Of a stretch of DNA of 64,000 nucleotides, positions 25,126 to 33,806 are shown in pieces (the stretch's first letter is position 1; each line of letters begins with the position of its first letter). Under the pieces are notes generated by a model. It was not told the origin of the DNA and searched no databases. It saw only the letters and a list, made by a program, of their open reading frames with translations. The stretch is from Actinoplanes sp. DH11 (GTDB lineage: Bacteria > Actinomycetota > Actinomycetes > Mycobacteriales > Micromonosporaceae), in contig NZ_JAHWGU010000006.1 of the NCBI RefSeq assembly GCF_020873875.1, forward strand, positions 124,001-188,000, given 5' to 3'. Position numbers and translations under genes: made by a program.

Positions 25126-26109
25126 CTACCGGGTGTTCTTCTGGGCGAAGGGCAGGATGGTGTCGATGTTCGAGGCGTCGACGAAGGACGGGCCGGTCAG
25201 CACGGCACGGCCGCCGCCGATGTCGTTGCCGTTCTTCAGGTGCAGGTAGAGCGAGTTGACCGCCAGATAACCCTGCACGTACGGCTGCTGGTCGATCGAG
25301 AACTCGATCTTGCCGGCCTTGATCTGCTCGGCGGCCGCGATGTTCAGGTCGAAAGTGATCAGCTTGGCGCTGCTGCCGGCCTGTTCCATCGCCTTGAGCG
25401 CGTCGAGGGCGACCGGGGCGCCGAGCGTGACGATGTAGTCGATGGAGTCGTCCTGCGCCAGCTTCGCCTGCAACGTGGCCACCACCGCCGCGTCGTCCGC
25501 GCCGTTCACCTGGAGGTTCTCGGTCCCCGCGACGGCGCTCTTCACACCGGCGCAGCGGGCTTCGAGCGCGACCGAACCCTGCTGGTGGATCACGCAGAGC
25601 GGGTGCTTCGCGCCGGCCTCCTGCATCCGCTGCCCGGCGGTGGTGCCTGCCACGTTCTCGTCGGAGCCGAAGTACATCAGCGCGCCGAGCCGGGCGTACT
25701 GGTCGATGCCGGAGTTGAAGCCCACCAGCGGGATGCCCGCGTCGGTGGCCGACTTGACCGCGCCGGCCAGGGCGTCCGGGGTGACAAGCGTGCTGGCGAT
25801 CCCGTTGACCTTGGAGTCGATGGCGTTCTGGATCAGCACGGCCTGCCGGCCGGCGTCCGGGTCGTTGGAGTACTTCAGGGTCACGCCGGTGTCCTTGGCG
25901 GCCTGCTGCGCCCCTGCCTTGATCTTGTCCCAGAACGTGTCGCCGGGCGTCTCGTGGGTGATCATGGCGACCGTCCAGCCGGAACTGCCCGGCGCGTTGC
26001 CGCCACCGGACTCCGAGTCGTCGGTCCGCTCCCGGCCGCCGTCACTGCACGCGGCCAGACCGAGCACCGCCACCGCGGCGACGGCGATCGGACGAAGAAT
26101 CCTCATCAT
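25126..26109 (-). CDS. Substrate-binding lipoprotein for sugar/inositol import
   Basis: 327 residues. It begins with a lipoprotein signal (MMRILRPIAVAAVAVLGLA then ACSDG; the lipidated Cys is in LAAC), followed by a Gly/Ser/Asp linker and a periplasmic-binding-protein type 1 fold: WTVAMITHETPGDTFWDKIK, DAGRQAVLIQNAIDSKVNGI, PLVGFNSGIDQY, IDYIVTLGAPVALDAL and FSIDQQPYVQGYLAV, close to ribose/inositol-binding proteins. It sits on the outer face of the membrane and hands the sugar to the permease. The ATG lies within the stop codon of the preceding iolE-like gene (ATGA overlap), with GGAAGGA upstream. Confidence 0.93.
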   Translation of the reverse strand: MMRILRPIAVAAVAVLGLAACSDGGRERTDDSESGGGNAPGSSGWTVAMITHETPGDTFWDKIKAGAQQAAKDTGVTLKYSNDPDAGRQAVLIQNAIDSKVNGIASTLVTPDALAGAVKSATDAGIPLVGFNSGIDQYARLGALMYFGSDENVAGTTAGQRMQEAGAKHPLCVIHQQGSVALEARCAGVKSAVAGTENLQVNGADDAAVVATLQAKLAQDDSIDYIVTLGAPVALDALKAMEQAGSSAKLITFDLNIAAAEQIKAGKIEFSIDQQPYVQGYLAVNSLYLHLKNGNDIGGGRAVLTGPSFVDASNIDTILPFAQKNTR

Positions 26110-27014
26110 TTCCGTCCTTCCAATCCGAGAGAGTTCAGGTACGCCCGCGTGCGCGTGGCGATCGGCAGCGGCCGGTCGAAGTCGACCGGGTACATGTCCT
26201 GCTCGACCACGACGAAGAGCGCGGCCTCCAGCTCCGCCAGCGCGTCCAGCACCGGCGGCACCTCGGGCCGGCCGGCGGGCGGTTCCACGCTCGCGCCCAT
26301 CGCGACGGCCTGGCCGAACGCCAGGTCCTCGGCCGCCGCCAGATCGGCGATCGCCGGGTCCATCTGCTTGATGTGGACGTAACCGATCCGGTCCGGGTAC
26401 TTCCGGATGATCGCCGGGACGTCGGCCCGCCGGTACGCGAGATGCCCGGTGTCCAGGCAGAGCGAGACGAACCGCGGATCGGTCTCGTCGAGGAACCGCT
26501 CGGTCTGTGCCTGCGTCTCCACGTGGTAGTCGGCGTGCGGGTGGAAACGCATCCGCAGCCCGTACTCCTCGAAGAGCATCCGGCCCAGCGTGTTGCTGTT
26601 GCCGATGAGCGTCTTCCAGCGGTCCGGGTCCAGCTCGGCCGGTTCCGAGTAGGCACCGGTCACGTCGTCGCGGTACCCGGGGACCGGCACGAAGATCAGG
26701 TTCTCGGCACCGAGGGCAGCGGTCAGCTCGGCGACCTTGCGGGTCTCGGTGACCACGGTGCCGAAGTCCTTGTGCGGCCCGCCGGCACCGGCCACGGTGC
26801 CGCCGGCCACCGACAATCCGCGGGACACGAGCTCGTCGCTCAACTCGCCCGGGTCGGTCGGGAGATAGCCGTACGGGCCGAGCTCCAGCCACTGGTAGCC
26901 CGCGGCGGTCAGTTCGTCCAGGAATCGCCGCCACGGTGTCTGGAGCGGGTCGTCGGCGAACCACACGCCCCACGAGTCCGGGCAGCTGCCGAGGCGAAGT
27001 TGTCGGATGGCCAT
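26106..27014 (-). CDS. iolE: IolE-like inosose (2-keto-myo-inositol) dehydratase
   Basis: A 302-residue TIM-barrel enzyme. The N-terminal GSCPDSWGVWFADDPLQTPW is the IolE hallmark. Metal- and substrate-site segments are FHPHADYHVET, LCLDTGHLAYR and YVHIKQMDP, ending in VVEQDMYPVDF. The reaction is dehydration of 2-keto-myo-inositol to 3D-(3,5/4)-trihydroxycyclohexane-1,2-dione, the step after inositol dehydrogenase and before IolD, whose gene lies upstream in the same operon. AGGAG precedes the ATG. It overlaps the binding-protein gene by 4 bp. Confidence 0.9.
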   Translation of the reverse strand: MAIRQLRLGSCPDSWGVWFADDPLQTPWRRFLDELTAAGYQWLELGPYGYLPTDPGELSDELVSRGLSVAGGTVAGAGGPHKDFGTVVTETRKVAELTAALGAENLIFVPVPGYRDDVTGAYSEPAELDPDRWKTLIGNSNTLGRMLFEEYGLRMRFHPHADYHVETQAQTERFLDETDPRFVSLCLDTGHLAYRRADVPAIIRKYPDRIGYVHIKQMDPAIADLAAAEDLAFGQAVAMGASVEPPAGRPEVPPVLDALAELEAALFVVVEQDMYPVDFDRPLPIATRTRAYLNSLGLEGRK

Positions 27015-27046
27015 GGAGACTCCTAGGTCAGGTCGCCGGCGGGAGG

Positions 27047-28543
27047 TCAGGTCGCCGTCGGGAAGTGCAGGGACGCGTCGGACATCGACTGCTGCGCCGG
27101 CCAGCGGGAGGTGACGACCTTGCCGCGGGTGTAGAACGCGACGCCCTCCGGACCGTGGATGTGGTGGGCGCCGAACAGCGAGTCCTTCCAGCCGCCGAAC
27201 GAGTAGTAGGCCATCGGCACCGGGATCGGGACGTTGATGCCGATCATCCCGACGTGCACCTCACGCTGGAACCGGCGCGCCGCCGCACCGCTGCCGGTGA
27301 AGATGGCGGTGCCGTTGCCGTACGGATTGCTGTTGATCAGAGCGATCGCCTCGTCGACGCCGGCCGCCCGCACCACCGACAGCACCGGCCCGAAGATCTC
27401 CTCGGTGTAGACCGCCATCTCCGGCCGCACCTGGTCGAGCACCGTCGGCCCGACGAAGAACCCGTCCTCGTGGCCGGCGACCCGCAGTCCCCGGCCGTCG
27501 ACCAGGACCTTGGCGCCCTGCGACTCGCCGCTGTCGATGAGCCCTTCGATGCGCTGCTTGGCGCCGGCCGTGACGACCGGGCCCATCTCGCTGCGCGGGT
27601 CCCGGCCCGGACCGACCACCACCGTGGCCGCCTGCTGGGCGAGCACCGGCATCAGGGCCTCGGCCGCCGGGCCGACCGCGACGGCCGCCGAGATCGCCAT
27701 GCACCGCTCGCCGGCCGACCCGAACGCGGCCGCCGACAGCTGCGCGGCAGCGAACGACAGATCGGCATCCGGCATGATCACCGCGTGGTTCTTGGCGCCA
27801 CCGAGTGCCTGCACCCGTTTGCCGGTCGCCGTGGCCCGCTCGTGGATGTACCGCGCGATCGGGGTGGAACCGACGAACGACACCGCCGCGACTCCCGGAT
27901 GGCCGAGGATCGCGTCGACCGCGGCCTTGTCGCCGTGCACCACGTTGAAGACGCCGTCCGGCAGCCCGGCCTGCTGCCACAACGACGCCACCAGGCCGGA
28001 GACCGACGGGTCCCGTTCGCTGGGCTTGAGCACGAACGTGTTGCCGCAGGCGATCGCGACCGGGTGCATCCACATCGGCACCATGGCCGGGAAGTTGAAC
28101 GGGGTGATGCCGGCGCAGACCCCGAGCGGCTCCCGGAAACCGAACACGTCCACCCCGGTCGACGCCTGGTCCGAGAACGAGCCCTTGAGCAGCTGCGGGA
28201 TCCCGCAGGCGAACTCGATCACCTCGAGGCCGCGCTGCACCTCACCAGCCGCGTCCGACAGGACCTTGCCGTGCTCGTCCGAGACGATCTCGGCGAGCCG
28301 CCCGATGTTCGCGTTGACCAGCTCCCGGAAGGCGAACAGCACCTTCGTGCGCCGGCTCAGTGACGCCTGGCCCCACTGCTCGAACGCCTCCGTCGCGGCG
28401 GACACGGCGGCGTCCACCTCCGCCGCGCCGCCGAGGGCCACCTCGTGCTGCTGCCGCCCGGTCGCCGGGTTGAAGACCGGGCCCCGGCGGCCCGACGTGC
28501 CGGCGGTGAACCCGCCGCCGATCCAGTGTTCGACAAGTGCCAT
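27047..28543 (-). CDS. mmsA: CoA-acylating (methyl)malonate-semialdehyde dehydrogenase
   Basis: 498 residues from ATG at 28543 (GAGGTG lies just upstream). An aldehyde dehydrogenase of the CoA-acylating type, with ITPFNFPAMVPMWM, KPSERDPSV, GGAKNHAVIMPDADL, and catalytic Cys281 in GSAGERCMAIS. The GGAKN motif, without the general-base Glu of ordinary ALDHs, is typical of this branch. In inositol catabolism (IolA role) it converts malonate semialdehyde with CoA to acetyl-CoA and CO2; it may also serve valine breakdown. The 13-bp gap to iolD leaves no room for iolB, which commonly sits near here in actinomycetes. Confidence 0.93.
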   Translation of the reverse strand: MALVEHWIGGGFTAGTSGRRGPVFNPATGRQQHEVALGGAAEVDAAVSAATEAFEQWGQASLSRRTKVLFAFRELVNANIGRLAEIVSDEHGKVLSDAAGEVQRGLEVIEFACGIPQLLKGSFSDQASTGVDVFGFREPLGVCAGITPFNFPAMVPMWMHPVAIACGNTFVLKPSERDPSVSGLVASLWQQAGLPDGVFNVVHGDKAAVDAILGHPGVAAVSFVGSTPIARYIHERATATGKRVQALGGAKNHAVIMPDADLSFAAAQLSAAAFGSAGERCMAISAAVAVGPAAEALMPVLAQQAATVVVGPGRDPRSEMGPVVTAGAKQRIEGLIDSGESQGAKVLVDGRGLRVAGHEDGFFVGPTVLDQVRPEMAVYTEEIFGPVLSVVRAAGVDEAIALINSNPYGNGTAIFTGSGAAARRFQREVHVGMIGINVPIPVPMAYYSFGGWKDSLFGAHHIHGPEGVAFYTRGKVVTSRWPAQQSMSDASLHFPTAT

Positions 28544-28556
28544 CTCGCACCTCACC

Positions 28557-30407
28557 TCACAGGTAGGGACGCTGGTCACGCTTGGCGGTCTCGTAGCCGG
28601 CGCGCGCCGACCGCGTCGACGCCAGCGCGGAGACCTCGGCCACCGGCACGTCCCACCACGACTCGGAGGACGGCACCGGGGAGAGGGGGTCGGTCTCGAT
28701 GTGCACGACGGTGAGCCGGTCCGCCGCGCGGGCCCGTTTCAGGCCGTCGGTCAGGTCCGCGATACCGCGGCAGCGGATCACCCGCGCGCCCAGGCTCTCC
28801 GCGTTCGCGGCGAGGTCGACCGGCAGGCGCGCGCCGTCGTAGTCACCCGCGGCGCTGCGGTAGCGGTAGCTGGTGCCGAACCGCTGCGAACCGAGCGACT
28901 CCGACAACGCGCCGATCGAGGCGAACCCGTGGTTCTGCACCAGCACCACGATCAGCTTGATCCCCTCGGCGACCGCGGTGCCGATCTCCTGCGCCATCAT
29001 CAGGTAGGAGCCGTCGCCGACCAGGGCGTACACCTCACGGCTCGGGTCGGCCATCTTGATCCCGAGGGCGCCGGCGATCTCGAAACCCATGCAGGAGTAG
29101 CCGTACTCCACGTGGTACTGCTTGGGGTCGCGCGCCCGCCAGAGCAACTGCAGGTCACCGGGCATGCTGCCGGCGGCCTGCACCACGACGTCGCGCGTTC
29201 CGCACGCCTCGTTCACCGCCCCGATCACCTCACTCTGCGCGGGGAGCGGGCTGCGATGCGCGGTGTACGCGGCGTCGACCGCCCGCTGCCACCGGGCGAC
29301 GTCGTCGCGGAACGAGTCCGGCCAGGTGCGCCCGATCGCGGCCGTCAGCGCGGCGATGCCCTCCCGGGCGTCGGCGACGAGCGTCGTGGCGGCCCGCTTG
29401 GCGGCGTCGAACGCGGCCACGTTGAGGTTGACGAACCGTACGCCCGGGTGCTGGAACGCGGTGTTCGACGCGCTGGTGAAGTCGCTGTACCGGGTGCCGA
29501 TCCCGATCACCACGTCCGCCTCGCGGGCCAGCCGGTTCGCCACCGGGGTGCCCGTGGAACCCACCCCGCCGACCGACTGCGGATGATCCCACGGGATCGC
29601 GCCCTTGCCCGCCTGCGTGTCCGCCACCGGGATGCCGGTCGCCTCGGCCAGCCGGCACAGCTCGGCGGACGCCTCCGCGTAGATCACCCCACCACCCGCG
29701 ATGATCAGGGGCCGGTCCGCCGAGCGGATCACCTCGGCCGCGCGGGCCAGGGCGGCCGGTTCCGGCACCGCGCGCGGCACGTGCCAGACGCGGGCGGTGA
29801 ACAGCTCGTCCGGGAAGTCGTACGCCTCCGCCTGCACGTCCTGGGGAAGGCAGAGGGTGACCGCGCCGGTCTCCGCGGGGTCCGTCAGCACCCGCATCGC
29901 GCCCAGCAGCGCCTGCGGCAGCTGCTCCGGGCGCCAGACCCGGTCGAAGAACCGCGACAGCGGGCGGAACGCGTCGTTCACCGAGACGTCGCCGGCCCGC
30001 GGGTCCTCGAGTTCCTGGAGCACCGGCGTGGCGACCCGGGTGGCGAAGACATCGGCGGGCAGCAGCAGCACCGGCAGCCGGTTCACCGTCGCCAGGGCCG
30101 CGCCGGTCAGCATGTTCGTGGAGCCCGGCCCGATCGAGGCGGTGCAGGCCATCATGGACAGCCGGTTGGTCATCCGGGCGAACCCGGCGGCCGTATGCAC
30201 CATGGCCTGCTCGTTGCGGGCCAGGTGGTACGGGAGGGCGGCCTCGCCGGTGCGCTGAGCCTGGAGCAGCGCCTGACCGATTCCGGCCACGTTGCCGTGC
30301 CCGAAGATACCGAAACAGCCGGCGATCGCCCGGTGCCGCACGCCGTCGCGTTCGGTCCACTGCGCGGCCAGGAACCGCACGACGGCCTGTGCCACGGTGA
30401 GTCTCAT
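28557..30407 (-). CDS. iolD: 3D-(3,5/4)-trihydroxycyclohexane-1,2-dione acylhydrolase (TPP-dependent)
   Basis: A 616-residue TPP enzyme that opens the inositol-derived ring to 5-deoxy-glucuronate. It has the three-domain layout of acetolactate-synthase relatives: a pyrimidine-binding N-terminal domain (CFGIFGHGNVAGIGQAL, LPYHLARNEQAMVHTAAGFA), a middle NAD-like domain (RPLIIAGGGVIYAEA), and the pyrophosphate domain with the GDG...N motif (VGDGSYLMMAQEIGTA, QNHGFASIG). The EYGYSCMGFEIAGALGIK segment is typical of IolD. AGAGGAC lies before the ATG. Length is near the 620-640 usual for the family. Confidence 0.94.
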   Translation of the reverse strand: MRLTVAQAVVRFLAAQWTERDGVRHRAIAGCFGIFGHGNVAGIGQALLQAQRTGEAALPYHLARNEQAMVHTAAGFARMTNRLSMMACTASIGPGSTNMLTGAALATVNRLPVLLLPADVFATRVATPVLQELEDPRAGDVSVNDAFRPLSRFFDRVWRPEQLPQALLGAMRVLTDPAETGAVTLCLPQDVQAEAYDFPDELFTARVWHVPRAVPEPAALARAAEVIRSADRPLIIAGGGVIYAEASAELCRLAEATGIPVADTQAGKGAIPWDHPQSVGGVGSTGTPVANRLAREADVVIGIGTRYSDFTSASNTAFQHPGVRFVNLNVAAFDAAKRAATTLVADAREGIAALTAAIGRTWPDSFRDDVARWQRAVDAAYTAHRSPLPAQSEVIGAVNEACGTRDVVVQAAGSMPGDLQLLWRARDPKQYHVEYGYSCMGFEIAGALGIKMADPSREVYALVGDGSYLMMAQEIGTAVAEGIKLIVVLVQNHGFASIGALSESLGSQRFGTSYRYRSAAGDYDGARLPVDLAANAESLGARVIRCRGIADLTDGLKRARAADRLTVVHIETDPLSPVPSSESWWDVPVAEVSALASTRSARAGYETAKRDQRPYL

Positions 30408-30432
30408 GATGTCGTCCTCTCCGCCGGGGTCG

Positions 30433-31440
30433 TCACAACAGGCTCACCGCCCGGTCGACGGCGTCCGCCACGTCGGCGGTCCGGCTGCCGCCTTCGCCCG
30501 CGCCGGGTGTTCTGCCGCCTGCCGGTTCGCCGGGTCCGGTGCGGCCGGGTGGGTAGAGCAGGCTGCGGCCGATCACCAGGCCCTGCGCGGCGGGGTGGGC
30601 GAGCGCCTTGCGCATCCGGGCGAACGCGGCGTCCGGGTCGTCCGGCACCTCGCCGCCGAGCAGCAGCGCGGGAAGCGTGGTTGCCGACAGCACCCGGTCC
30701 ATGTCGTCGACGACCGGGACCTTGAGCCAGGTGTACGCGGACGTGCTGCCCAGGCCGGCGGCAACGGTGACCGCCCGGACCATGGCGTCGGCGGTGAGCT
30801 CGTTGCGCAACGGCCCGCCGCGCCGGTCTGCGGTGGTGGGCTCCGCGGTCCGGTGGGCGATGAAGGGCTCGACCATCGCGATCAGGCGACGCTCGGCCAG
30901 TTCGCTTATCGCGGTGGCGCAGGCCTGCAGCGTACCGGCGGTTGCCGGGTCGTCCGGGTCGATGCGCAGCAGCATCTTGCCGCCGTCGAAGCCGGACCGC
31001 GCGATGCCGGCCGCGTCGTACCCGGTGAACCTGTCGTCGACCTCGAAAACGGTCCCGGCCAGGCCGCCCCGGTTCATCGAGCCGAACACGACCTTGTCGT
31101 CCAGGGCGCCGAGCAGCAGCAGGTCCTCGAGGATGTCCGGGGTGCCGAGGACGCCGTGCACCCCGGGCCGCTCCAGCGCGATCCGGATCCGGTGCAGCAG
31201 GCCGGCGCGGTCACCCATGGCGTACGCGTCGGCTCCGGCCCGCAGCGCGCCCCGCGCCGGATGATCCGCCGCGATGATCAGGAGCTTGCCCTGGTGCGGT
31301 GCCGGCCGCCGCCGGTGTGCGGCCGCGGCGGCGATCGCTTCCGGACGACGGGCCCGCACCTCGGTCAGCTGCCGAAGGTCGCTGATCTCAGGCTTGGCGC
31401 CCGCTCGCGCGGGGCCCCGGTGGGCGATCGGCTCAGGCAT
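30433..31440 (-). CDS. DeoC/LacD-like class I aldolase of the inositol operon
   Basis: 335 residues. A class I aldolase barrel: GKLLIIAADHPARGALRAG at the N-terminus, GGKMLLRIDPDDP, MVEPFIAHR, then SAYTWLKVPVVDDMDRVL carrying a likely Schiff-base Lys, and PALLLGGEVPDD. Such genes accompany iolC in actinomycete iol clusters, often labelled deoxyribose-phosphate aldolase. The expected role is the IolJ step, cleaving 2-deoxy-5-keto-gluconate 6-phosphate to dihydroxyacetone phosphate and malonate semialdehyde. The C-terminal 40 residues are a Gly/Pro-rich extension. It overlaps iolC by 8 bp. Confidence 0.8.
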   Translation of the reverse strand: MPEPIAHRGPARAGAKPEISDLRQLTEVRARRPEAIAAAAAHRRRPAPHQGKLLIIAADHPARGALRAGADAYAMGDRAGLLHRIRIALERPGVHGVLGTPDILEDLLLLGALDDKVVFGSMNRGGLAGTVFEVDDRFTGYDAAGIARSGFDGGKMLLRIDPDDPATAGTLQACATAISELAERRLIAMVEPFIAHRTAEPTTADRRGGPLRNELTADAMVRAVTVAAGLGSTSAYTWLKVPVVDDMDRVLSATTLPALLLGGEVPDDPDAAFARMRKALAHPAAQGLVIGRSLLYPPGRTGPGEPAGGRTPGAGEGGSRTADVADAVDRAVSLL

Positions 31441-32389
31441 GGTCGCCCGCCTCCATCAGGTGTCGTACCTCGGACTCGGTGGGCATCGCGTCGGCGCAGG
31501 CCAGGCGGGAGGCGACAAGGGCGCCGGCGGCGTTGCCGAAGCGCATCACGGTGGTGAGGTCCCAGCCGGCGAGCAGGCCGTGGCAGAGCGCTCCGCCGAA
31601 CGCGTCACCGGCGCCGAGGCCGTTCACCACCCGGACCGGCACCGGTGGCACCTCCACCGACTCGCCGGTCGAGCGGCGGGAGGCGAGCACACCCCGCGGG
31701 CCCTGCTTGACCACCGCGAGGTCGACGCCGGCATCGTGCAGGGCGGCGAGGGCTTCGCCCGGATCGCGTACGCCCACCGCTGTCTCGCACTCGTCGAGGT
31801 TGCCGACCGCCACGGTGACCAGCGGCAGGGCCTCGGCGTAGAAACCGCTCGCCTCCTTGCGGGAACCCCAGAACATCGGCCGGTAGTCGAGGTCGAACAC
31901 GGTGATGCCGCCCCGGCCGCGATGCCGCAGCGCCGCCAGGGTGGCACCGCGGGACGGTTCCTGCGACAGCCCGGTGCCGGTGACCCAGAAGATCTCCGCC
32001 GCCGCGATCGCGCCGAGGTCGAGTTCGTCCGGCCGGATCTCCAGGTCGGGGGCCTTCGGGTGGCGGTAGAAGTAGAGCGGGAAGTTGTCCGGCGGGAAGA
32101 TCTCGCAGAAGGTGATCGGGGTGGGGAGCCCGCCGACCGGGGTGACGAAGCGGTCGTCGACCCCGAAGGCGCACAACGCCCGGTGCAGGTAGTCGCCGAA
32201 CGGGTCGGCGCCGGTCCGCGTGATCACGGCGCTGCGCCGGCCGAGCCGGGCTGCGGCGACGGCCACGTTGGTCGGGCTGCCGCCCAGGAACTTGGCGAAC
32301 GTGCGAACTTCGGGGAGCGGCACCCCGATCTGTTCCGGATATAGATCGACGCCGATGCGTCCGATCGTGAGGACTTCGTCTGCGGGCAT
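31433..32389 (-). CDS. iolC: 5-dehydro-2-deoxygluconokinase (PfkB family)
   Basis: A 318-residue ribokinase-type kinase, first gene of the operon. It has the PfkB start EVLTIGRIGVDLYPEQIGVP, the signature FLGGSPTNVAVAAARLG, and the ATP/catalytic motif NGLGAGDAFGGALCHGLL with the catalytic Asp. IolC-specific features are YPEQIGVPL and the YFYRHPKAPD segment. It phosphorylates 2-deoxy-5-keto-gluconate before the aldolase step. GGAGG lies 7 bp before the ATG. The leader of about 130 nt carries three 21-bp direct repeats, and the promoter is overlaid by a palindrome facing the LacI-family gene. Confidence 0.93.
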   Translation of the reverse strand: MPADEVLTIGRIGVDLYPEQIGVPLPEVRTFAKFLGGSPTNVAVAAARLGRRSAVITRTGADPFGDYLHRALCAFGVDDRFVTPVGGLPTPITFCEIFPPDNFPLYFYRHPKAPDLEIRPDELDLGAIAAAEIFWVTGTGLSQEPSRGATLAALRHRGRGGITVFDLDYRPMFWGSRKEASGFYAEALPLVTVAVGNLDECETAVGVRDPGEALAALHDAGVDLAVVKQGPRGVLASRRSTGESVEVPPVPVRVVNGLGAGDAFGGALCHGLLAGWDLTTVMRFGNAAGALVASRLACADAMPTESEVRHLMEAGDHA

Positions 32390-32424
32390 GCGGGACGCCT
32401 CCGGCTACGGCGATCGGCCTGGGC

Positions 32425-32480
32425 TCTCGGCCAGGTGGAGTGCGTTCTCGGCCAGGTGGAGTGCGTTCTCGGCCAGGGGA
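32425..32480. repeat. 21-bp direct repeats in the iol operon leader
   Basis: TCTCGGCCAGGTGGAGTGCG plus one T occurs exactly twice (32425-32445 and 32446-32466), with a third partial copy to 32480. It lies inside the predicted 5' untranslated region of iolC. Confidence 0.85.
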
Positions 32481-32526
32481 GAAAGTGGAGCGCCGCCGGT
32501 GACGACCAGAATGTGCGCTGCACCAC

Positions 32527-32556
32527 ATAGAACTGGCACGTGCTAGTTTTTGTCAA
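32527..32556 (-). promoter_or_regulatory. iol operon promoter with embedded operator
   Basis: On the minus strand, TTGACA (32551-32556) is separated by 18 bp from TTCTAT (32527-32532), a near-consensus vegetative promoter. The near-palindrome CTGGCACGTGCTAG (32533-32546, one mismatched pair) exactly fills the spacer next to the -10. It has the central CG of LacI-family operators and faces the LacI-family gene. Binding would block polymerase directly. Confidence 0.65.
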
Positions 32557-32603
32557 GTCTCCGTGACGAGTCGGCAACCATGTGTAATCGCCGGGAGTGC
32601 CCG

Positions 32604-33653
32604 ATGAGACCTGACGACACCGGGCGCGGCCGGCCGCCCACCATGGCCGACATCGCGGCCCACCTCGGCGTCTCCCGGCAACTGGTCTCGCTGGTCCTGC
32701 GGGACGCGCCCGGCGCCAGCGACCGGACCCGGCGCCGGGTGCGGCAGGTGGCCGAACAACTCGGGTACAGCGCCCATGTCGGCGCCCGATCGCTGCGACG
32801 CACCCGCAGCACCGACCTCGGAGTGGTCTTCACGCCGGCGCACTCGACCGAACCGGAGATCATCGAGCACATCTACCCGGCTGCCGCCGCCCACGGCTAC
32901 GACCTCATCCTCAGCGCGCAGACCGCCGTGCGCGCCACCGGGCAGGCCGTCGAGGAACTGCTCGGCCACCGGTGTGCTGGACTGATAGTGATCGGGTCGC
33001 ACCTGGACCACGCGGGGCTGCGCGCGCTGAGCCGGCGCAGCCCGGTGCCGGTCGTCGACGTAGGGTACGGGCGGCGCAACGCCCACTACGACGTGGTGCG
33101 CTCGGCGGGTGACGTGGGCATCGCCGCGATGGTCGGTCACCTGGCCGGGCTGGGGCATCGGGCGATCGCGTACGTCGACCCGGTCGCCATGCCCGCGGCG
33201 GCCCTGCGGCGGCGCGGCTACGACCGGGCGGTCCGCCGGCTCGGCCTGGCGGCGGACGTGCACGCGGTGCCGGGGGAGTACGTCAAGGGTGACTACTTCG
33301 ACGAGGCCGGCGCGACCGCGGGGCGGACGTTGCTGCGGCGTGCCTCGCTGCCGACCGCGGTGGTCACACCCAACGACCACACGGCGGTCGGTGTGTTGCA
33401 GGTGTTGCTGCGCGAGGGCGTACGCGTGCCGCAGGACGTCTCGGTCACCGGCTTCGACGACGCACCGATCGCCCGGCTCTCGTCGGTCGACCTGACCACC
33501 GTGCGGCAGGACCCGGAGTTGATGGGGGTCGCGGCGGTGCGGGCGGCCGTGCGCCGGATCGGGGACGCCGGTCTCGCACCGGGCGAGGCGGTGGTCCCGA
33601 CGGCGCTCGTCGAACGGGGCAGCACGGCCCCACCCGGGTCCCGCCGCTTCTAG
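32604..33653 (+). CDS. LacI-family repressor, probable regulator of the iol operon
   Basis: 349 residues from ATG at 32604, chosen because GGGAG lies about 8 bp before it; ATG at 32580 is a longer alternative. The N-terminal helix-turn-helix reads PTMADIAAHLGVSRQLVSLVL, followed by the hinge region and a periplasmic-binding-protein-like effector domain (DLGVVFTPAHSTEPEIIEHI, GLIVIGSHLDHAG, TAVVTPNDHTAVGVLQVLL, SVTGFDDAPIARLS). It diverges from iolC with the operator between them, which strongly suggests local repression relieved by inositol or a catabolite. The effector cannot be read from sequence. Confidence 0.88.
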   Translation: MRPDDTGRGRPPTMADIAAHLGVSRQLVSLVLRDAPGASDRTRRRVRQVAEQLGYSAHVGARSLRRTRSTDLGVVFTPAHSTEPEIIEHIYPAAAAHGYDLILSAQTAVRATGQAVEELLGHRCAGLIVIGSHLDHAGLRALSRRSPVPVVDVGYGRRNAHYDVVRSAGDVGIAAMVGHLAGLGHRAIAYVDPVAMPAAALRRRGYDRAVRRLGLAADVHAVPGEYVKGDYFDEAGATAGRTLLRRASLPTAVVTPNDHTAVGVLQVLLREGVRVPQDVSVTGFDDAPIARLSSVDLTTVRQDPELMGVAAVRAAVRRIGDAGLAPGEAVVPTALVERGSTAPPGSRRF

Positions 33654-33767
33654 CGCTCCCGTCGACCACAACGCCCGCCGCGCCGGGCGTCGCGCTCCCG
33701 TCGACCGCAAGGCCCGCCGCGCCGGGCGTCGCGCTTCCGTCGACCGCAAGGCCCGCCGCGCCGGGGT
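33653..33767. repeat. 39-bp tandem repeat, three units
   Basis: Units start at 33653, 33692 and 33731 with exact 39-bp spacing; each begins GCGCTCCCGTCGACC (third: GCGCTTCC) and includes GCCCGCCGCGCCGGGCGTC. The array starts at the stop codon of the LacI-family gene. Confidence 0.9.
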
Positions 33768-33806
33768 CGGCAGGGCGGGCCTGGGCTGGATGTTCGGTTG
33801 CGGCGG

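Noticed and set aside
23992..26382. Long plus-strand open frame opposite the iol transporter genes
   Set aside because: It spans three genes with perfect ABC-transporter motifs and has no recognisable fold.
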